DNA of 64,000 bases from an uncultured Eubacteriales bacterium (GCA_905209085.1 CAJLRM010000009.1:1-64000); one strand, 5' to 3'. Counted from the first letter of the stretch, positions 1 to 8,273 are shown. Notes: a model not told the origin generated them from the sequence alone. Made by a program: numbers and translations.

Positions 1-1151
1 TTCCGAACAGCGTGACGAGCATAGGAGAATATGTTTTTTATGGATGTAGTAGTTTAACGAGTATCATAATTCCGAACAGCGTGACGAGCATAGGAGAATA
101 TGTTTTTTATGGATGTAGTAGTTTGACGAGCGTAACATTGTCCGAAAAATTGCCTATTATAGCAGGGAGTACATTTTGGGGATGTGTTGGGTTAACGAGT
201 ATAACACTACCCGAAAGTTTGACGAGCATAAAAAGATTTGCGTTTTATGACTGCAGTAGCCTGATGAGTATAAACATCCCGAACGGAGTGACGCGCATAG
301 GAGAATATGCTTTTTGTGGGTGCAGTAGTCTAACGAGTATAAACCTCCCGAACGGAGTGACGAGCATAGGAGACGCTGCGTTTGCTAGATGCAGTAGTCT
401 AACGAATATAACCATCCCGAACGGAGTGACGAGCTTAGGAGATGATGCGTTTGCTGTATGCAGTAGTCTAACGAGTATAAACCTCCCGAACGGAGTGACG
501 AGCTTAGGAGATGACGCGTTTGCTGTATGCAGTAGTCTAACGAGTATAACGCTCCCCGAAAGTTTGATGAGCATAGGAGAATATGCTTTTTATGGGTGCG
601 GTAGTTTAACGAGTATACTCATCCCGAACAGCGTGACGAGCATAGGATGGGCTGCGTTTTTCGAATGTAGTGATTTAACAAGTATCATAATTCCGAACGG
701 CGTGACAATGATAGAGGGGGATTTGTTTTATGGTTGTAGCAGTTTGACGAGTATAACAATCCCGAACAGCGTGACGATCATAGGAGCAGATGCGTTTTCT
801 GGATGCAGTAGTTTGACGAGCATAACGATCCCGAACAGTGTGACGAAGATTGGAGATTATGCGTTTAGAAATTGTAGTAATTTAACGAGTATCATAATTC
901 CGAACGGGGTGACGATCATCCAAAATCGTACGTTTTTTGGATGTAGCAGTTTGACGAGCATAACGTTGCCAAAAAGCATGAGAGCTATATATTGGGATGC
1001 ATTTTATGATTGCAGCAGTTTGACGAGCATAATATTTGAGGGAACAAAAGCCGAATGGAATGCTTTAACGAAATACAGTGACTGGAATGGAAATACAGGA
1101 GCATATATCGTCCATTGTACTGACGGAGATATTGAAAAAGCGGATTCGTAA
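1..1151 (+). CDS. BspA-type leucine-rich repeat protein, 5' partial
   Basis: The frame is already open at the left edge (it can be read from base 3), so the N-terminus lies outside the window. What remains is 15 tandem 23-residue LRR_5 (BspA/Treponema pallidum-type) units with a core like PNxVTxIGxxAFxxCSSLTS, then a non-repeat cap of about 35 residues beginning EGTKAEWNAL. That cap is commonly seen at the end of LRR_5 arrays. Some units are almost identical in DNA: units 1 and 2 (69-bp period from base 3), and units 7 and 8 (about 428-565). The family is usually secreted or surface-exposed and binds host or bacterial ligands; the actual ligand cannot be inferred. No C-terminal anchor or sorting signal is present, so any anchoring would have to be N-terminal. 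A strong terminator follows directly. Confidence 0.9.
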   Translation, partial: PNSVTSIGEYVFYGCSSLTSIIIPNSVTSIGEYVFYGCSSLTSVTLSEKLPIIAGSTFWGCVGLTSITLPESLTSIKRFAFYDCSSLMSINIPNGVTRIGEYAFCGCSSLTSINLPNGVTSIGDAAFARCSSLTNITIPNGVTSLGDDAFAVCSSLTSINLPNGVTSLGDDAFAVCSSLTSITLPESLMSIGEYAFYGCGSLTSILIPNSVTSIGWAAFFECSDLTSIIIPNGVTMIEGDLFYGCSSLTSITIPNSVTIIGADAFSGCSSLTSITIPNSVTKIGDYAFRNCSNLTSIIIPNGVTIIQNRTFFGCSSLTSITLPKSMRAIYWDAFYDCSSLTSIIFEGTKAEWNALTKYSDWNGNTGAYIVHCTDGDIEKADS

Positions 1152-1167
1152 CAAAGTCTTAAAAAAT

Positions 1168-1210
1168 AAAAAGCGCGGCAGACTTGGTTTTTCAAGCTGT
1201 CGCGCTTTTT
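1168..1210 (+). terminator. Rho-independent terminator after LRR gene
   Basis: AAAAAGCGCG at 1168-1177 pairs perfectly with CGCGCTTTTT at 1201-1210. The stem extends inward through GCAG/CTGT and CTTG/CAAG around a T-rich loop. It lies 17 bases after the stop codon of the LRR gene. Confidence 0.9.
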
Positions 1211-1380
1211 GTTCGTACCGTATCTCTGCGCGAGAAAGGGGTGATATGCAAAGGTTAAAAAATAAGAGAAAAAAACAAGAAAAAGGAACGAGAAAGAAAC
1301 GAAAATCCGGAATTTGCTGAAAAGGAAAAAATTACCTTAAAAATATTTTGTATAAAATCATCAAAACAAGTAAAAAACAG

Positions 1381-1410
1381 TTGACAAAACAATACTATGC
1401 GTTGTATAGT
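1381..1410 (+). promoter_or_regulatory. Sigma-A promoter of the padR operon
   Basis: TTGACA at 1381-1386, an 18-base spacer, and TATAGT at 1405-1410, 22 bases before the padR start codon. The -10 hexamer overlaps a perfect inverted repeat, which suggests autoregulation. Confidence 0.8.
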
Positions 1411-1413
1411 ATT
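1391..1413. promoter_or_regulatory. Probable PadR operator
   Basis: AATACTAT (1391-1398) and its exact reverse complement ATAGTATT (1406-1413) are separated by 7 bases. The repeat sits in the spacer and -10 region of the promoter. PadR-family dimers usually bind dyads over their own promoter, so autorepression is the natural reading. No binding data exist. Confidence 0.65.
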
Positions 1414-1432
1414 GTGTGTTAGGAGGTATTGC

Positions 1433-1750
1433 ATGGATAATCAGTTGAAGCGGGGAATGCTGGACGCTCTGGTTTTGAGCGTACTCATCAAAGGGGATTC
1501 CTACGGTTATCAGATAATCAAGGATTTGAAGCCTGCGATAGACGTTTCGGAATCCACGCTGTACCCCATTTTGAAGAGGCTGGAAACGGGAAAGTTTTTG
1601 AGCGTATACAGCGTGGCGCACAACGGGAGATTAAGGAAGTATTACCGTATCTCCGAATTGGGAAAGCAAAAAATCGACGAATTTTTGAGCGATTGGAAGG
1701 AAATAAAGACCATTTACGAATTTATCGAACGTGAAAGGAGAACGAAATGA
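1433..1750 (+). CDS. PadR family transcriptional regulator
   Basis: 105 residues, the short PadR-s2 type. A winged helix-turn-helix runs through KRGMLDALVLSVL, GDSYGYQIIKDL and STLYPILKRLETG, followed by the beta wing (RLRKYYRIS) and a short C-terminal helix for dimerisation. The start at 1433 was chosen because it follows AGGAGG by 6 bases; a longer frame from 1397 would begin inside the -10 region. It overlaps the next gene by ATGA. PadR regulators of this length next to HAAS/DUF4097 genes are a recurrent Gram-positive arrangement, usually autorepressed and linked to envelope stress. The effector is unknown. Confidence 0.92.
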   Translation: MDNQLKRGMLDALVLSVLIKGDSYGYQIIKDLKPAIDVSESTLYPILKRLETGKFLSVYSVAHNGRLRKYYRISELGKQKIDEFLSDWKEIKTIYEFIERERRTK

Positions 1751-2361
1751 ACGAAAAACAGATATTTATCCATCAGTTGAAGAAAAAGCTCGCTAATCTG
1801 CCCGAGAAGGAAAGGAAAAAATCGCTGGCGTTTTACAGCGAGATGATCGACGACGCGATGGAGGACGGCATGAGCGAGGCGGAAGCCGTGAAAAGCCTGG
1901 GCGACGTCAACGACATCGCGCGGGATATTCTCTCCGAAGCCCCGTTTTCTTCCATCGTCAAAGGCGAAACGCAGAAACTAAAAAACAAATGCAAAAACAG
2001 TCCCGCTTTCACCGTATTGTTGATCGTCGGCTCTCCCGTATGGCTGCCTCTGCTCCTCGCTGCGGCGATATGCGTGTGCGCGGTGGCGTTTTCCGCCATA
2101 GCGGTATTTGCCAGCTTATTTATCTCCGCCATTGCCGTCGTCGTGGCGGGTATCGTTTGGGTGGGATATTCGGTCTATTTTTTCCTGACGGGACTCACGC
2201 CCGAAGGGCTGTTCGTTTGCGGCGCGGGATTGGCGGCAGCGGCAGGCGCTCTGCTGTGTCTGCGTCCCTTGAAAAAGATGTGCGCGCTTTCCGTCAGGTT
2301 TATGGGAAAATGCTTTAAATCCGTCAAACGCATTTTTGTCGGGAAAGGAGAGTCAAAATGA
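1747..2361 (+). CDS. DUF1700/HAAS-domain membrane protein
   Basis: 204 residues. The first ~75 form a charged helical HAAS/DUF1700 region (LKKKLANLPEKERKKSLAFY, then GMSEAEAVKSLGDVNDIARDI), a motif typically found beside PadR regulators. After it come three or four hydrophobic segments at about 88-115, 118-145 and 150-170, so the protein is membrane-embedded with a cytoplasmic N-terminus. The gene overlaps padR and the next gene by ATGA on both sides, which means translational coupling. A role as partner or sensor with the PadR regulator is inferred from context; no biochemical activity is known for the family. Confidence 0.85.
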   Translation: MNEKQIFIHQLKKKLANLPEKERKKSLAFYSEMIDDAMEDGMSEAEAVKSLGDVNDIARDILSEAPFSSIVKGETQKLKNKCKNSPAFTVLLIVGSPVWLPLLLAAAICVCAVAFSAIAVFASLFISAIAVVVAGIVWVGYSVYFFLTGLTPEGLFVCGAGLAAAAGALLCLRPLKKMCALSVRFMGKCFKSVKRIFVGKGESK

Positions 2362-3332
2362 AAAAGTTTACCATTGCATTATTGAGTTGTTTGGTCGCGA
2401 TAGGAATTGCGCTCTTTTTGGTCGGCTTGGGTATGGCGGGCTGGAATTTTAAAAATCTTAACGAGGGAGGACCTTTTGAAGTGAAAAGCGTCGATACGCA
2501 GGAAACCGTGGAAAACATTTATATTGATGCCAAGGATGCGGAGATCGTCTTAAAGCCGTCCGAGGACGGGAAATTTAAGGCGGAGTATCAGGAAAACAAG
2601 CGCTATTTATACGACGTAAAGTTATCCGACGGCGAGTTTCGGCTCACGGATATTACGCGCCGCAAATGGTATCATTATCTTTTTTCCTTTAACTTTACCA
2701 CGCCGCGCATCGTTCTTTATCTCAACGCGCAGCAATTGGAAAACGTGTCTTTAAGTACTCGCAACGCGGGGATTCGTTCGGAATCGACGCTGGAAGCGCT
2801 GCGTTTTACCGCGGAAACCAGCAACGCGGGGATCACGCTCTGCAACCTCGCCTCGCAGACGACGATCTCCCTCTCTTCCAGCAACGGAAAGATTACGGCG
2901 GAGAATCTTTCCGCCGTCGAAGGAATCAACATCGGCACCTCCAACGGAAAAATTATCCTTCGCTCTGTCAGGAGCGAAACCGTGGACGCGCATACGAGCA
3001 ACGGAGCCGTTTCCGCGGAGTCCGTTACGGCGGAAAATATCCGTTTTAAAACTACCAATGAAAGCGTTTCCGCCCTGTCCGTTTCCGCGGATAGCCTGTA
3101 TATGGAAACTTCCAACGCGCATATTTCCGCGGACAAAATCGACGGAAAAAATATTCAGATGTATACCAGCAACAGCAGAGTAAGCGCTTCCATCAGGGGA
3201 AGGCGAGAAGATTTTTTGATCTCTTCCAGAACTTCTAACGCGTCCAACAATCTCGGCTCCACCGATTCGGGAAGCTGGCGCCTCATCGTGAAAACTTCCA
3301 ATGGCAATATAGACGTCGGTTTTCTCGGCTAA
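2358..3332 (+). CDS. DUF4097 beta-strand repeat protein, membrane-anchored
   Basis: 324 residues. One N-terminal hydrophobic segment (about 5-28) acts as signal or anchor. The rest is a right-handed beta-type repeat in which TSN/TTN motifs recur about every 20 residues (TSNAGI, SSNGKI, TSNGKI, TSNGAV, TTNESV, TSNAHI, TSNSRV, TSNASN, TSNGNI). This is typical of the DUF4097/adhesin-like family found with PadR and HAAS proteins. An LLSC motif at 8-11 could be read as a lipobox, but the hydrophobic residues after it favour a membrane anchor. It is the last gene of the operon. Exposure outside the membrane is predicted; the ligand or function is unknown. Confidence 0.85.
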   Translation: MKKFTIALLSCLVAIGIALFLVGLGMAGWNFKNLNEGGPFEVKSVDTQETVENIYIDAKDAEIVLKPSEDGKFKAEYQENKRYLYDVKLSDGEFRLTDITRRKWYHYLFSFNFTTPRIVLYLNAQQLENVSLSTRNAGIRSESTLEALRFTAETSNAGITLCNLASQTTISLSSSNGKITAENLSAVEGINIGTSNGKIILRSVRSETVDAHTSNGAVSAESVTAENIRFKTTNESVSALSVSADSLYMETSNAHISADKIDGKNIQMYTSNSRVSASIRGRREDFLISSRTSNASNNLGSTDSGSWRLIVKTSNGNIDVGFLG

Positions 3333-3403
3333 GCTTGGGGAAAAGTCTTTTCGACTCGAAAACGCGGTTAGGGCGCCAATAGGAAGATGCATGATAGTAA
3401 AAG

Positions 3404-3438
3404 AAAAAACGCCTCGGATAAATTTCGGAGCGTTTTTT
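3404..3438 (+). terminator. Terminator of the padR operon
   Basis: AAAAAACG (3404-3411) pairs with CGTTTTTT (3431-3438), extended by CTC/GAG with one bulged base. It is 70 bases after the DUF4097 stop. A-tract and T-tract on the two sides could make it work in both directions, also serving the converging LacI-type gene that ends at 3583. Confidence 0.8.
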
Positions 3439-3582
3439 AATAGGCTGCATTGCGGGAAAAGGGTATCGCTCAGATGCTTGAAGGGTCAGAGCGTATGTAT
3501 AAAAACGGAAAACGGGCGCATCGGAGGCAAACGTTTGCTCTTTTTCCAAAAAGGAGAAGCACATACGGTTAGCAAACGGATC

Positions 3583-4569
3583 TCAAAACACTTCTTCGAG
3601 TTTTCGCGTCGTGCCGCGCGGAAGTAAGGTGCAGCCGAGAACGCAGCGTTGAGAGGGTTGCCCCTTTATCATGCTTTCTAAAATGCGGAACGCTTTTTCT
3701 CCGATTTGATCGAAATCCTGACGCAGAGTGGTGAGCCTGTAAGGAGGAAGACGGAAAACTTCCAGATCGTCGAAGCCGACGACGGAAATATCCTCGGGAA
3801 CGCGTTTGCCGTACTCGCGCAGTCGGTCGATAAGCCCCGCCGCCATAAGATCGGATGCGCAGACCGCCGCGGTGAAATCTTTACAGTGAAAATACTCCGC
3901 CGCGTCGCTGCCCGCGCGGCGGGAAAAATCGCCGAAATAAGTCATTTCGCAGCGGTATTCGATGCTGTTTTTCGAAAGTCCCAAAATATAGCCCGCCAGC
4001 CGCTCCGCACTCACTAAGGATTGCCGTTCGCCGTCGAGAAACGCGATTTTTTTATGTCCGAGAGAAACGAGATAATCCACCGCGCATTCCGTCGAAAGAA
4101 TGTTCTCGCTGCCTATCCCTGAAATTCGCTCGTTATCGGTAAGATAATTATCAAGCAGCACCAAGGGATAGCGCGTCTTTTTCAATTGAGCGTAGACGGG
4201 CGAAAAAAAGTTGAGATCCAAGAGAAACGCTCCGTAAAAATGATGGTCGGCAAGATAGTCGTTCAAACGGAAACCCTCTTCCGCCATCGTCTTGACGACT
4301 ACTTCGTAGCGTTCTTGCTGAGCCGTTTTACAGAATGCTTCCGCGATTTTGGCGAGGGCGCCGAAGTCGCCGCTCTGTATCTCCTTGCCCCAGAGCAGCG
4401 CCAATCTGCCGTTGCAAGAGAGCGATTTGCGCGAACGATAGCCCACCTGAGCCGCGTATTCGCGAATCTGTCTGCGCGTATCCTCCGCGATGTCCGAGGA
4501 GCCGTTTAACGCCTTAGAAGCCGTGGCGATGGATACGTTCATTTTTTGCGCGATGTCTTGGATTGTCAT
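3583..4569 (-). CDS. LacI/GalR family transcriptional regulator
   Basis: 328 residues. The N-terminal LacI helix-turn-helix is clear (IQDIAQKMNVSIATASKALN) with the hinge helix region around 45-60. The rest is a periplasmic-binding-protein-like ligand domain (AVCASDLMAAGLIDRL, VGFDDLE, TTLRQDFDQIG). The start is supported by GGAGGG five bases upstream. It is divergent from malQ, so control of malto-oligosaccharide use is the simplest guess; the ligand is not determinable from sequence. Its own promoter is a perfect consensus, implying steady expression unless self-repressed. Confidence 0.92.
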   Translation of the reverse strand: MTIQDIAQKMNVSIATASKALNGSSDIAEDTRRQIREYAAQVGYRSRKSLSCNGRLALLWGKEIQSGDFGALAKIAEAFCKTAQQERYEVVVKTMAEEGFRLNDYLADHHFYGAFLLDLNFFSPVYAQLKKTRYPLVLLDNYLTDNERISGIGSENILSTECAVDYLVSLGHKKIAFLDGERQSLVSAERLAGYILGLSKNSIEYRCEMTYFGDFSRRAGSDAAEYFHCKDFTAAVCASDLMAAGLIDRLREYGKRVPEDISVVGFDDLEVFRLPPYRLTTLRQDFDQIGEKAFRILESMIKGQPSQRCVLGCTLLPRGTTRKLEEVF

Positions 4570-4626
4570 TTTCCCTCCGCTCCCTTTCCGCTTTTGCGCC
4601 TATGCCCGCCTTCCTCGGCAAAAGCC

Positions 4627-4649
4627 TGCGCTTTTTAAGAAAGCGCAGT
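4627..4649. promoter_or_regulatory. Perfect hairpin/dyad in lacI-type leader
   Basis: CTGCGCTTT at 4627-4635 and AAAGCGCAG at 4641-4649 form a perfect 9-bp dyad with a 5-base gap. It lies just downstream of the minus-strand -10 hexamer, inside the 5' leader of the LacI-type gene. It could be an operator (a LacI-family dimer site near +1) or an RNA hairpin. It lacks a T-tract, so a terminator is unlikely. Confidence 0.4.
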
Positions 4650-4661
4650 GAACTTCTTTCA

Positions 4662-4689
4662 TTATATTCTCTTTGGATTCCTTTGTCAA
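4662..4689 (-). promoter_or_regulatory. Consensus promoter of the LacI-type gene
   Basis: On the minus strand, TTGACA (4689-4684) and TATAAT (4667-4662) are separated by 16 bases: a full consensus match. The leader to the start codon at 4569 is about 85 bases. Confidence 0.85.
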
Positions 4690-4708
4690 GAATCTTTTAA
4701 AAATTTTT

Positions 4709-4730
4709 CGAAAAACGTGAATTGTTTTCA
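4709..4730. promoter_or_regulatory. Possible LacI/CcpA-like operator upstream of malQ
   Basis: GAAAA (4710-4714) and TTTTC (4725-4729) flank a central ACGTGAATTG, giving an imperfect dyad between the two divergent genes. It resembles cre/LacI-type sites only loosely. No convincing sigma-A promoter was found for malQ; the best is TTGATT at 4777 with TAAATT 17 bases on. This is offered as a weak candidate only. Confidence 0.25.
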
Positions 4731-4970
4731 TATACTATAAAAAATTTTCTTTTTTCGGGATTTTTTTGCCGTACGCTTGATTTTTCCGAGAAGATATGAT
4801 AAATTAATAACATGGAGAAAACGGCGGGAAAAGGGGCGAAATAGAAAGAGGGGCGGCGCAGGAAAAGAGAAAAACGGGATAGAGAGAAGCTCCTGACATA
4901 GGCGCGAAAAGAGAAAAGCTAAAAGCGGCTACCAAAGCTCGAATGGCAACGCTTCAAAAAAGGGAACATT

Positions 4971-6467
4971 ATGGAAAATAAAAGAAAAGCGGGCATTTTA
5001 ATGCCCATTTCGGCGCTTCCCGCTCCTTACGGGATCGGGAGTCTGGGACAAAGCGCCTATCGGTTTATCGATTGGCTGAAAGAATCGGGAATGAAAATAT
5101 GGCAGGTGTTGCCCCTCCTTCCCACGAATTACGGGGATAGTCCCTATCAAGCCTGCGCCTCCAATGCGCTCAACCATTATTTTATCGATTTCGACCTGCT
5201 GGCGGAGGAAGGACTGCTTCTTCCTTCGGAATACCGTTCCGTCGATTGGGGGACGAACGGCAAACGGGTGGATTACGGCAAGCTTTTTTCGCACAGAGTT
5301 TCGGTTTTAAAACTTGCGTTTTTCCGTTTCGATAAGGAAAAGGCGGAATGGAAAGATTTTTTAAGCCGCGGAGCATATGCGGATTACGCCGTGTTCATGT
5401 CTTTAAAGACCTATTTCGACAACAAGCCCTGGACGGAATGGGGGGAGTATCGGGAGTACGATGCCGCAAAAGAAAAAGACTATATCGCGGCTCACAGAGA
5501 GGAGTTTGAGTTCTGGCAGTTTACCCAATATCTCTTTTTGAAACAATGGAATTCTTTAAAGGCTTACGCGCGCATAAACGGCGTGGAAATTATGGGGGAT
5601 ATGCCCATTTACGTGGCGGCGGACAGCGTAGAGATGTGGAAGTACCGCAAAGAACTGTTTTTGCTGGACGGAGAGGGAAACTGCGCTTTCGTGGCGGGCG
5701 TGCCGCCCGACGCTTTTTCGGACGAAGGTCAGTTATGGGGCAATCCCGTCTACAACTGGAACGAAATGAAAAAAGGCGGCTACCGCTGGTGGAAGGAACG
5801 TATCGATTACGCGCTGGAATTGTTCGACATTGTCAGAATTGACCATTTTCGCGGCTTCGACAGGTTTTACGCCATCCCCGCGGGGAGCGGGAATGCAAAG
5901 CGGGGAGAGTGGCTGGACGGGCCGAAAGCGGCGCTGTTTGAGGGGCTGGAAAGCAGTCCGATCGTAGCGGAGGACCTCGGCATCATCGACGACGGCGTTC
6001 GCGCGTTGTTGAAAAAAACGGGATATCCGGGGATGAAGGTGATAGAATTCGCGTTCGACGGCAACCCTGAAAACGAGTACAAGCCCTCCCGTTATCGGGA
6101 ACACTGCATCGCCTATACGGGTACCCACGACAACGAGCCGCTGCGTTTTTATATCGAAAATTTATCCGATGCCGAAAAGAAAAGATTTGACGGCGATTTG
6201 GAAAGGGAATGTCGGCTCGGGAAAGTGCCCCTTCGGGCAAAGACGCCTTCGGCGGAGTGCAAGACCGTCATGCGCCTGTTGTTCGCGTCGCGGGCGGATG
6301 TCGTCATCCTGCCCCTGCACGACGTTTTATGTTTGGGAAAGGAGGCGAGAATCAATTTCCCGTCCACCGTGTCCACGGAGAATTGGAGTTATCGCTTTGA
6401 AAAAGGAGATCTGAAAAAGTCGGCGCAAATCTGGCTCAAACGGTTGACGGAGAAATACGACAGATAG
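4971..6467 (+). CDS. malQ: 4-alpha-glucanotransferase (amylomaltase)
   Basis: 498 residues, normal for a GH77 enzyme. MalQ transfers alpha-1,4-glucan segments between malto-oligosaccharides in the cytoplasm, releasing glucose and longer chains. GH77 signatures are complete: the N-terminal ALPAPYGIGSLG and DSPYQ motifs, nucleophile Asp291 in RIDHFRG, acid/base Glu334 in AEDLG, and transition-state Asp387 in THDNE. The start is the first Met after a modest AGGGA site. It stands alone in its unit with a terminator 26 bases after the stop, and is divergent from a LacI-type regulator that probably controls it. No phosphorylase or maltodextrin ABC genes are nearby. Confidence 0.97.
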   Translation: MENKRKAGILMPISALPAPYGIGSLGQSAYRFIDWLKESGMKIWQVLPLLPTNYGDSPYQACASNALNHYFIDFDLLAEEGLLLPSEYRSVDWGTNGKRVDYGKLFSHRVSVLKLAFFRFDKEKAEWKDFLSRGAYADYAVFMSLKTYFDNKPWTEWGEYREYDAAKEKDYIAAHREEFEFWQFTQYLFLKQWNSLKAYARINGVEIMGDMPIYVAADSVEMWKYRKELFLLDGEGNCAFVAGVPPDAFSDEGQLWGNPVYNWNEMKKGGYRWWKERIDYALELFDIVRIDHFRGFDRFYAIPAGSGNAKRGEWLDGPKAALFEGLESSPIVAEDLGIIDDGVRALLKKTGYPGMKVIEFAFDGNPENEYKPSRYREHCIAYTGTHDNEPLRFYIENLSDAEKKRFDGDLERECRLGKVPLRAKTPSAECKTVMRLLFASRADVVILPLHDVLCLGKEARINFPSTVSTENWSYRFEKGDLKKSAQIWLKRLTEKYDR

Positions 6468-6492
6468 AAAGAGGGGCAGGGAAGAGGCTGCG

Positions 6493-6526
6493 AAAAAAAG
6501 CCGGGAAAATCTTTCGGCTTTTTTTT
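6493..6526 (+). terminator. Terminator of malQ
   Basis: AAAAAAAGCCG (6493-6503) pairs with CGGCTTTTTTT (6515-6525) around an 11-base loop, and the T-run continues past the stem. Confidence 0.92.
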
Positions 6527-6696
6527 GCGTTTTTCAAAGTAAACGCGGAAAACCTCTTGTAAAAAAGGACAAAAGCAGACTGATAAAAAGCTGAAAAAGG
6601 ATTTTTTTTCGCGGCGGAGGAAAATTGTCGCGGAGGGGCTTTTTTACGTTCGGCAAATAAAAAGAGCGGATTTGCGGGAAATTTTATCCAAGGGGG

Positions 6697-6725
6697 TTGC
6701 AAAAGGGGGCGATTTGCGGTATAAT
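6697..6725 (+). promoter_or_regulatory. Promoter of the deoC nucleoside salvage operon
   Basis: TTGCAA (6697-6702), 17-base spacer, TATAAT (6720-6725), 37 bases before the deoC start. No DeoR or CytR site or regulator gene is evident nearby. Confidence 0.85.
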
Positions 6726-6762
6726 AGAAACATGGGATTTACGAGAAAAGGAGAAAAATGTT

Positions 6763-7443
6763 ATGATGGATACTTGGGAATTGCTCAGACACGTCGATCA
6801 CACCCTGCTGGCGCCTGCGGCGACTTGGGAAGAGATAAGACAGGTATGCGACGACGGGATAAAATATAATGTGGCAAGCGTGTGTATTCCGCCTTCCTTC
6901 GTCAAGCGGGCCCGGGATTACGCGGAGGATCGCGTAAAGATTTGCACGGTCGTCGGCTTTCCAAACGGGTATTCGTCCACCCAGGTAAAAGCGTTTGAAA
7001 TCCGGGACGCCGTGTTGTGCGGCGCCGACGAGCTGGATATGGTCATCAATATCGGGGAACTCAAAGCGAAAAATTATAAGTACGTGGGCTGGGAAATCAA
7101 GCTTTTGGCCGACCTCTGCCACGGCGCGGGACGGATTCTCAAAGTGATTGTGGAAACTTGCCTGCTGACGCAGGAGGAAAAGATACAGATGTGTCAGCTG
7201 GTGACGGAAGCGGGCGCCGATTTTATTAAGACCTCGACGGGATTTTCCACGGGCGGCGCCACGCGCGCGGACGTTCTGCTTTTTAAGTCCTATATCGGAA
7301 AAGAGGTCAAAATCAAGGCGGCGGGCGGCATTCGTTCCATGTGGGACGCCGAGGAATTTATCCGGCTCGGCTGCGAACGGCTGGGAACTTCCTCCGTCGT
7401 AAAAATGGTGAAAGAGGCGGAAAAAATCGGCAGACTCAGATAA
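6763..7443 (+). CDS. deoC: Deoxyribose-phosphate aldolase
   Basis: 226 residues, class I aldolase that cleaves 2-deoxyribose-5-phosphate to acetaldehyde and glyceraldehyde-3-phosphate, the last step of deoxynucleoside breakdown. The Schiff-base lysine is Lys156 in FIKTSTGF, and the second catalytic lysine is Lys185 in KIKAAGGIR. N-terminal DHTLL is also typical. The start at 6763 (ATGATG) was chosen because AAAGGAG lies nine bases upstream; an in-frame TTG at 6697 is inside the -35 element and cannot be transcribed from this promoter. First gene of deoC-deoD-deoB-cdd-pdp. Confidence 0.96.
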   Translation: MMDTWELLRHVDHTLLAPAATWEEIRQVCDDGIKYNVASVCIPPSFVKRARDYAEDRVKICTVVGFPNGYSSTQVKAFEIRDAVLCGADELDMVINIGELKAKNYKYVGWEIKLLADLCHGAGRILKVIVETCLLTQEEKIQMCQLVTEAGADFIKTSTGFSTGGATRADVLLFKSYIGKEVKIKAAGGIRSMWDAEEFIRLGCERLGTSSVVKMVKEAEKIGRLR

Positions 7444-7574
7444 AAGCGCGGGAACGTCCGACGCGAGAGAAACGATTGATAATTTCGAAAAGAGTTGTCA
7501 AAGGCCGAAGAAACGCGTATGACGGCAGAAAAGGGCCGTTTGCGGAAAGAATAAATTACGGGAGAGAAAAAAGT

Positions 7575-8273
7575 ATGGCAACGCCTCACATAGCGGCGGA
7601 AAAAGGCGCTTTTGCAAAGACGGTTTTAATGCCGGGAGATCCTTTGCGCGCGCAGTTTATCGCAAAAAATTATCTGGAAAAGGCGGAGCTCGTCAACAAT
7701 GTGCGCGGGATTCAGGGATATACGGGAGAATATAAGGGAAAACGGGTGTCGGTAATGGCGTCGGGCATGGGGATGCCCTCCATCGGCATCTATTCTTACG
7801 AGCTTTTTCGTTTTTACGACGTGGACAGCATCATCCGCGTGGGTAGCGCGGGCGCCATAGACGAAAAGTTAAAGGTCAGGGATATCGTGCTGGCATTGGG
7901 CGCTTGTACGGACAGCCGGTTTGCCGGGCAGTTTCGTTTGCCGGGGACGTTCGCCCCGATCGCGAGCTATCGCCTCCTCCACGCCGCTGCCAAAGCGGCC
8001 GAAAAAGCGGGGATTCGTCCCCATATCGGCAATATATTGTCGAGCGATCTGTTTTACGACGATTCGGCTTCTACATTGGAATGGAAAAAAATGGGAGTGC
8101 TGGCGGTGGAAATGGAGAGCGCGGCTCTCTATATGAACGCGGCGCGCGCCGGAAAAGAGGCGCTGACGATTTTGACGATCAGCGATCATTTGGTGACGGG
8201 CGAAGAAACGACCGCCGAAGAAAGAGAGCGCACCTTTACGAAAATGATGGAATTGGCGCTCGAAATTTCCTGA
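7575..8273 (+). CDS. deoD: DeoD-type purine nucleoside phosphorylase
   Basis: 232 residues, the hexameric DeoD type. It splits purine (deoxy)nucleosides with phosphate into base and (deoxy)ribose-1-phosphate. Motifs: phosphate-binding MPGDPLRA near the N-terminus, GSAGAI, EMESAALY in the nucleoside site, and the late catalytic Asp in TISDHLVTGE. The start at 7575 follows GGGAGAG, and the protein then begins MATPHI as in the family; the frame stays open upstream into deoC without a ribosome site. Its product enters DeoB, encoded next. Confidence 0.96.
   Translation: MATPHIAAEKGAFAKTVLMPGDPLRAQFIAKNYLEKAELVNNVRGIQGYTGEYKGKRVSVMASGMGMPSIGIYSYELFRFYDVDSIIRVGSAGAIDEKLKVRDIVLALGACTDSRFAGQFRLPGTFAPIASYRLLHAAAKAAEKAGIRPHIGNILSSDLFYDDSASTLEWKKMGVLAVEMESAALYMNAARAGKEALTILTISDHLVTGEETTAEERERTFTKMMELALEIS

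Noticed and set aside
245..574. 109-residue minus-strand frame with its own repeats
   Set aside because: The repeats are only the reverse of the LRR DNA repeats; no start signal.
1246..1320. 24-codon lysine/arginine-rich frame after GAAAGGGGTGAT
   Set aside because: It has a plausible ribosome site but no promoter after the LRR terminator, and the composition is that of A-rich intergenic DNA.
3391..3627. 78-residue plus-strand frame between the padR operon and LacI-type gene
   Set aside because: It runs through the terminator and into the end of the opposite gene; no ribosome site.
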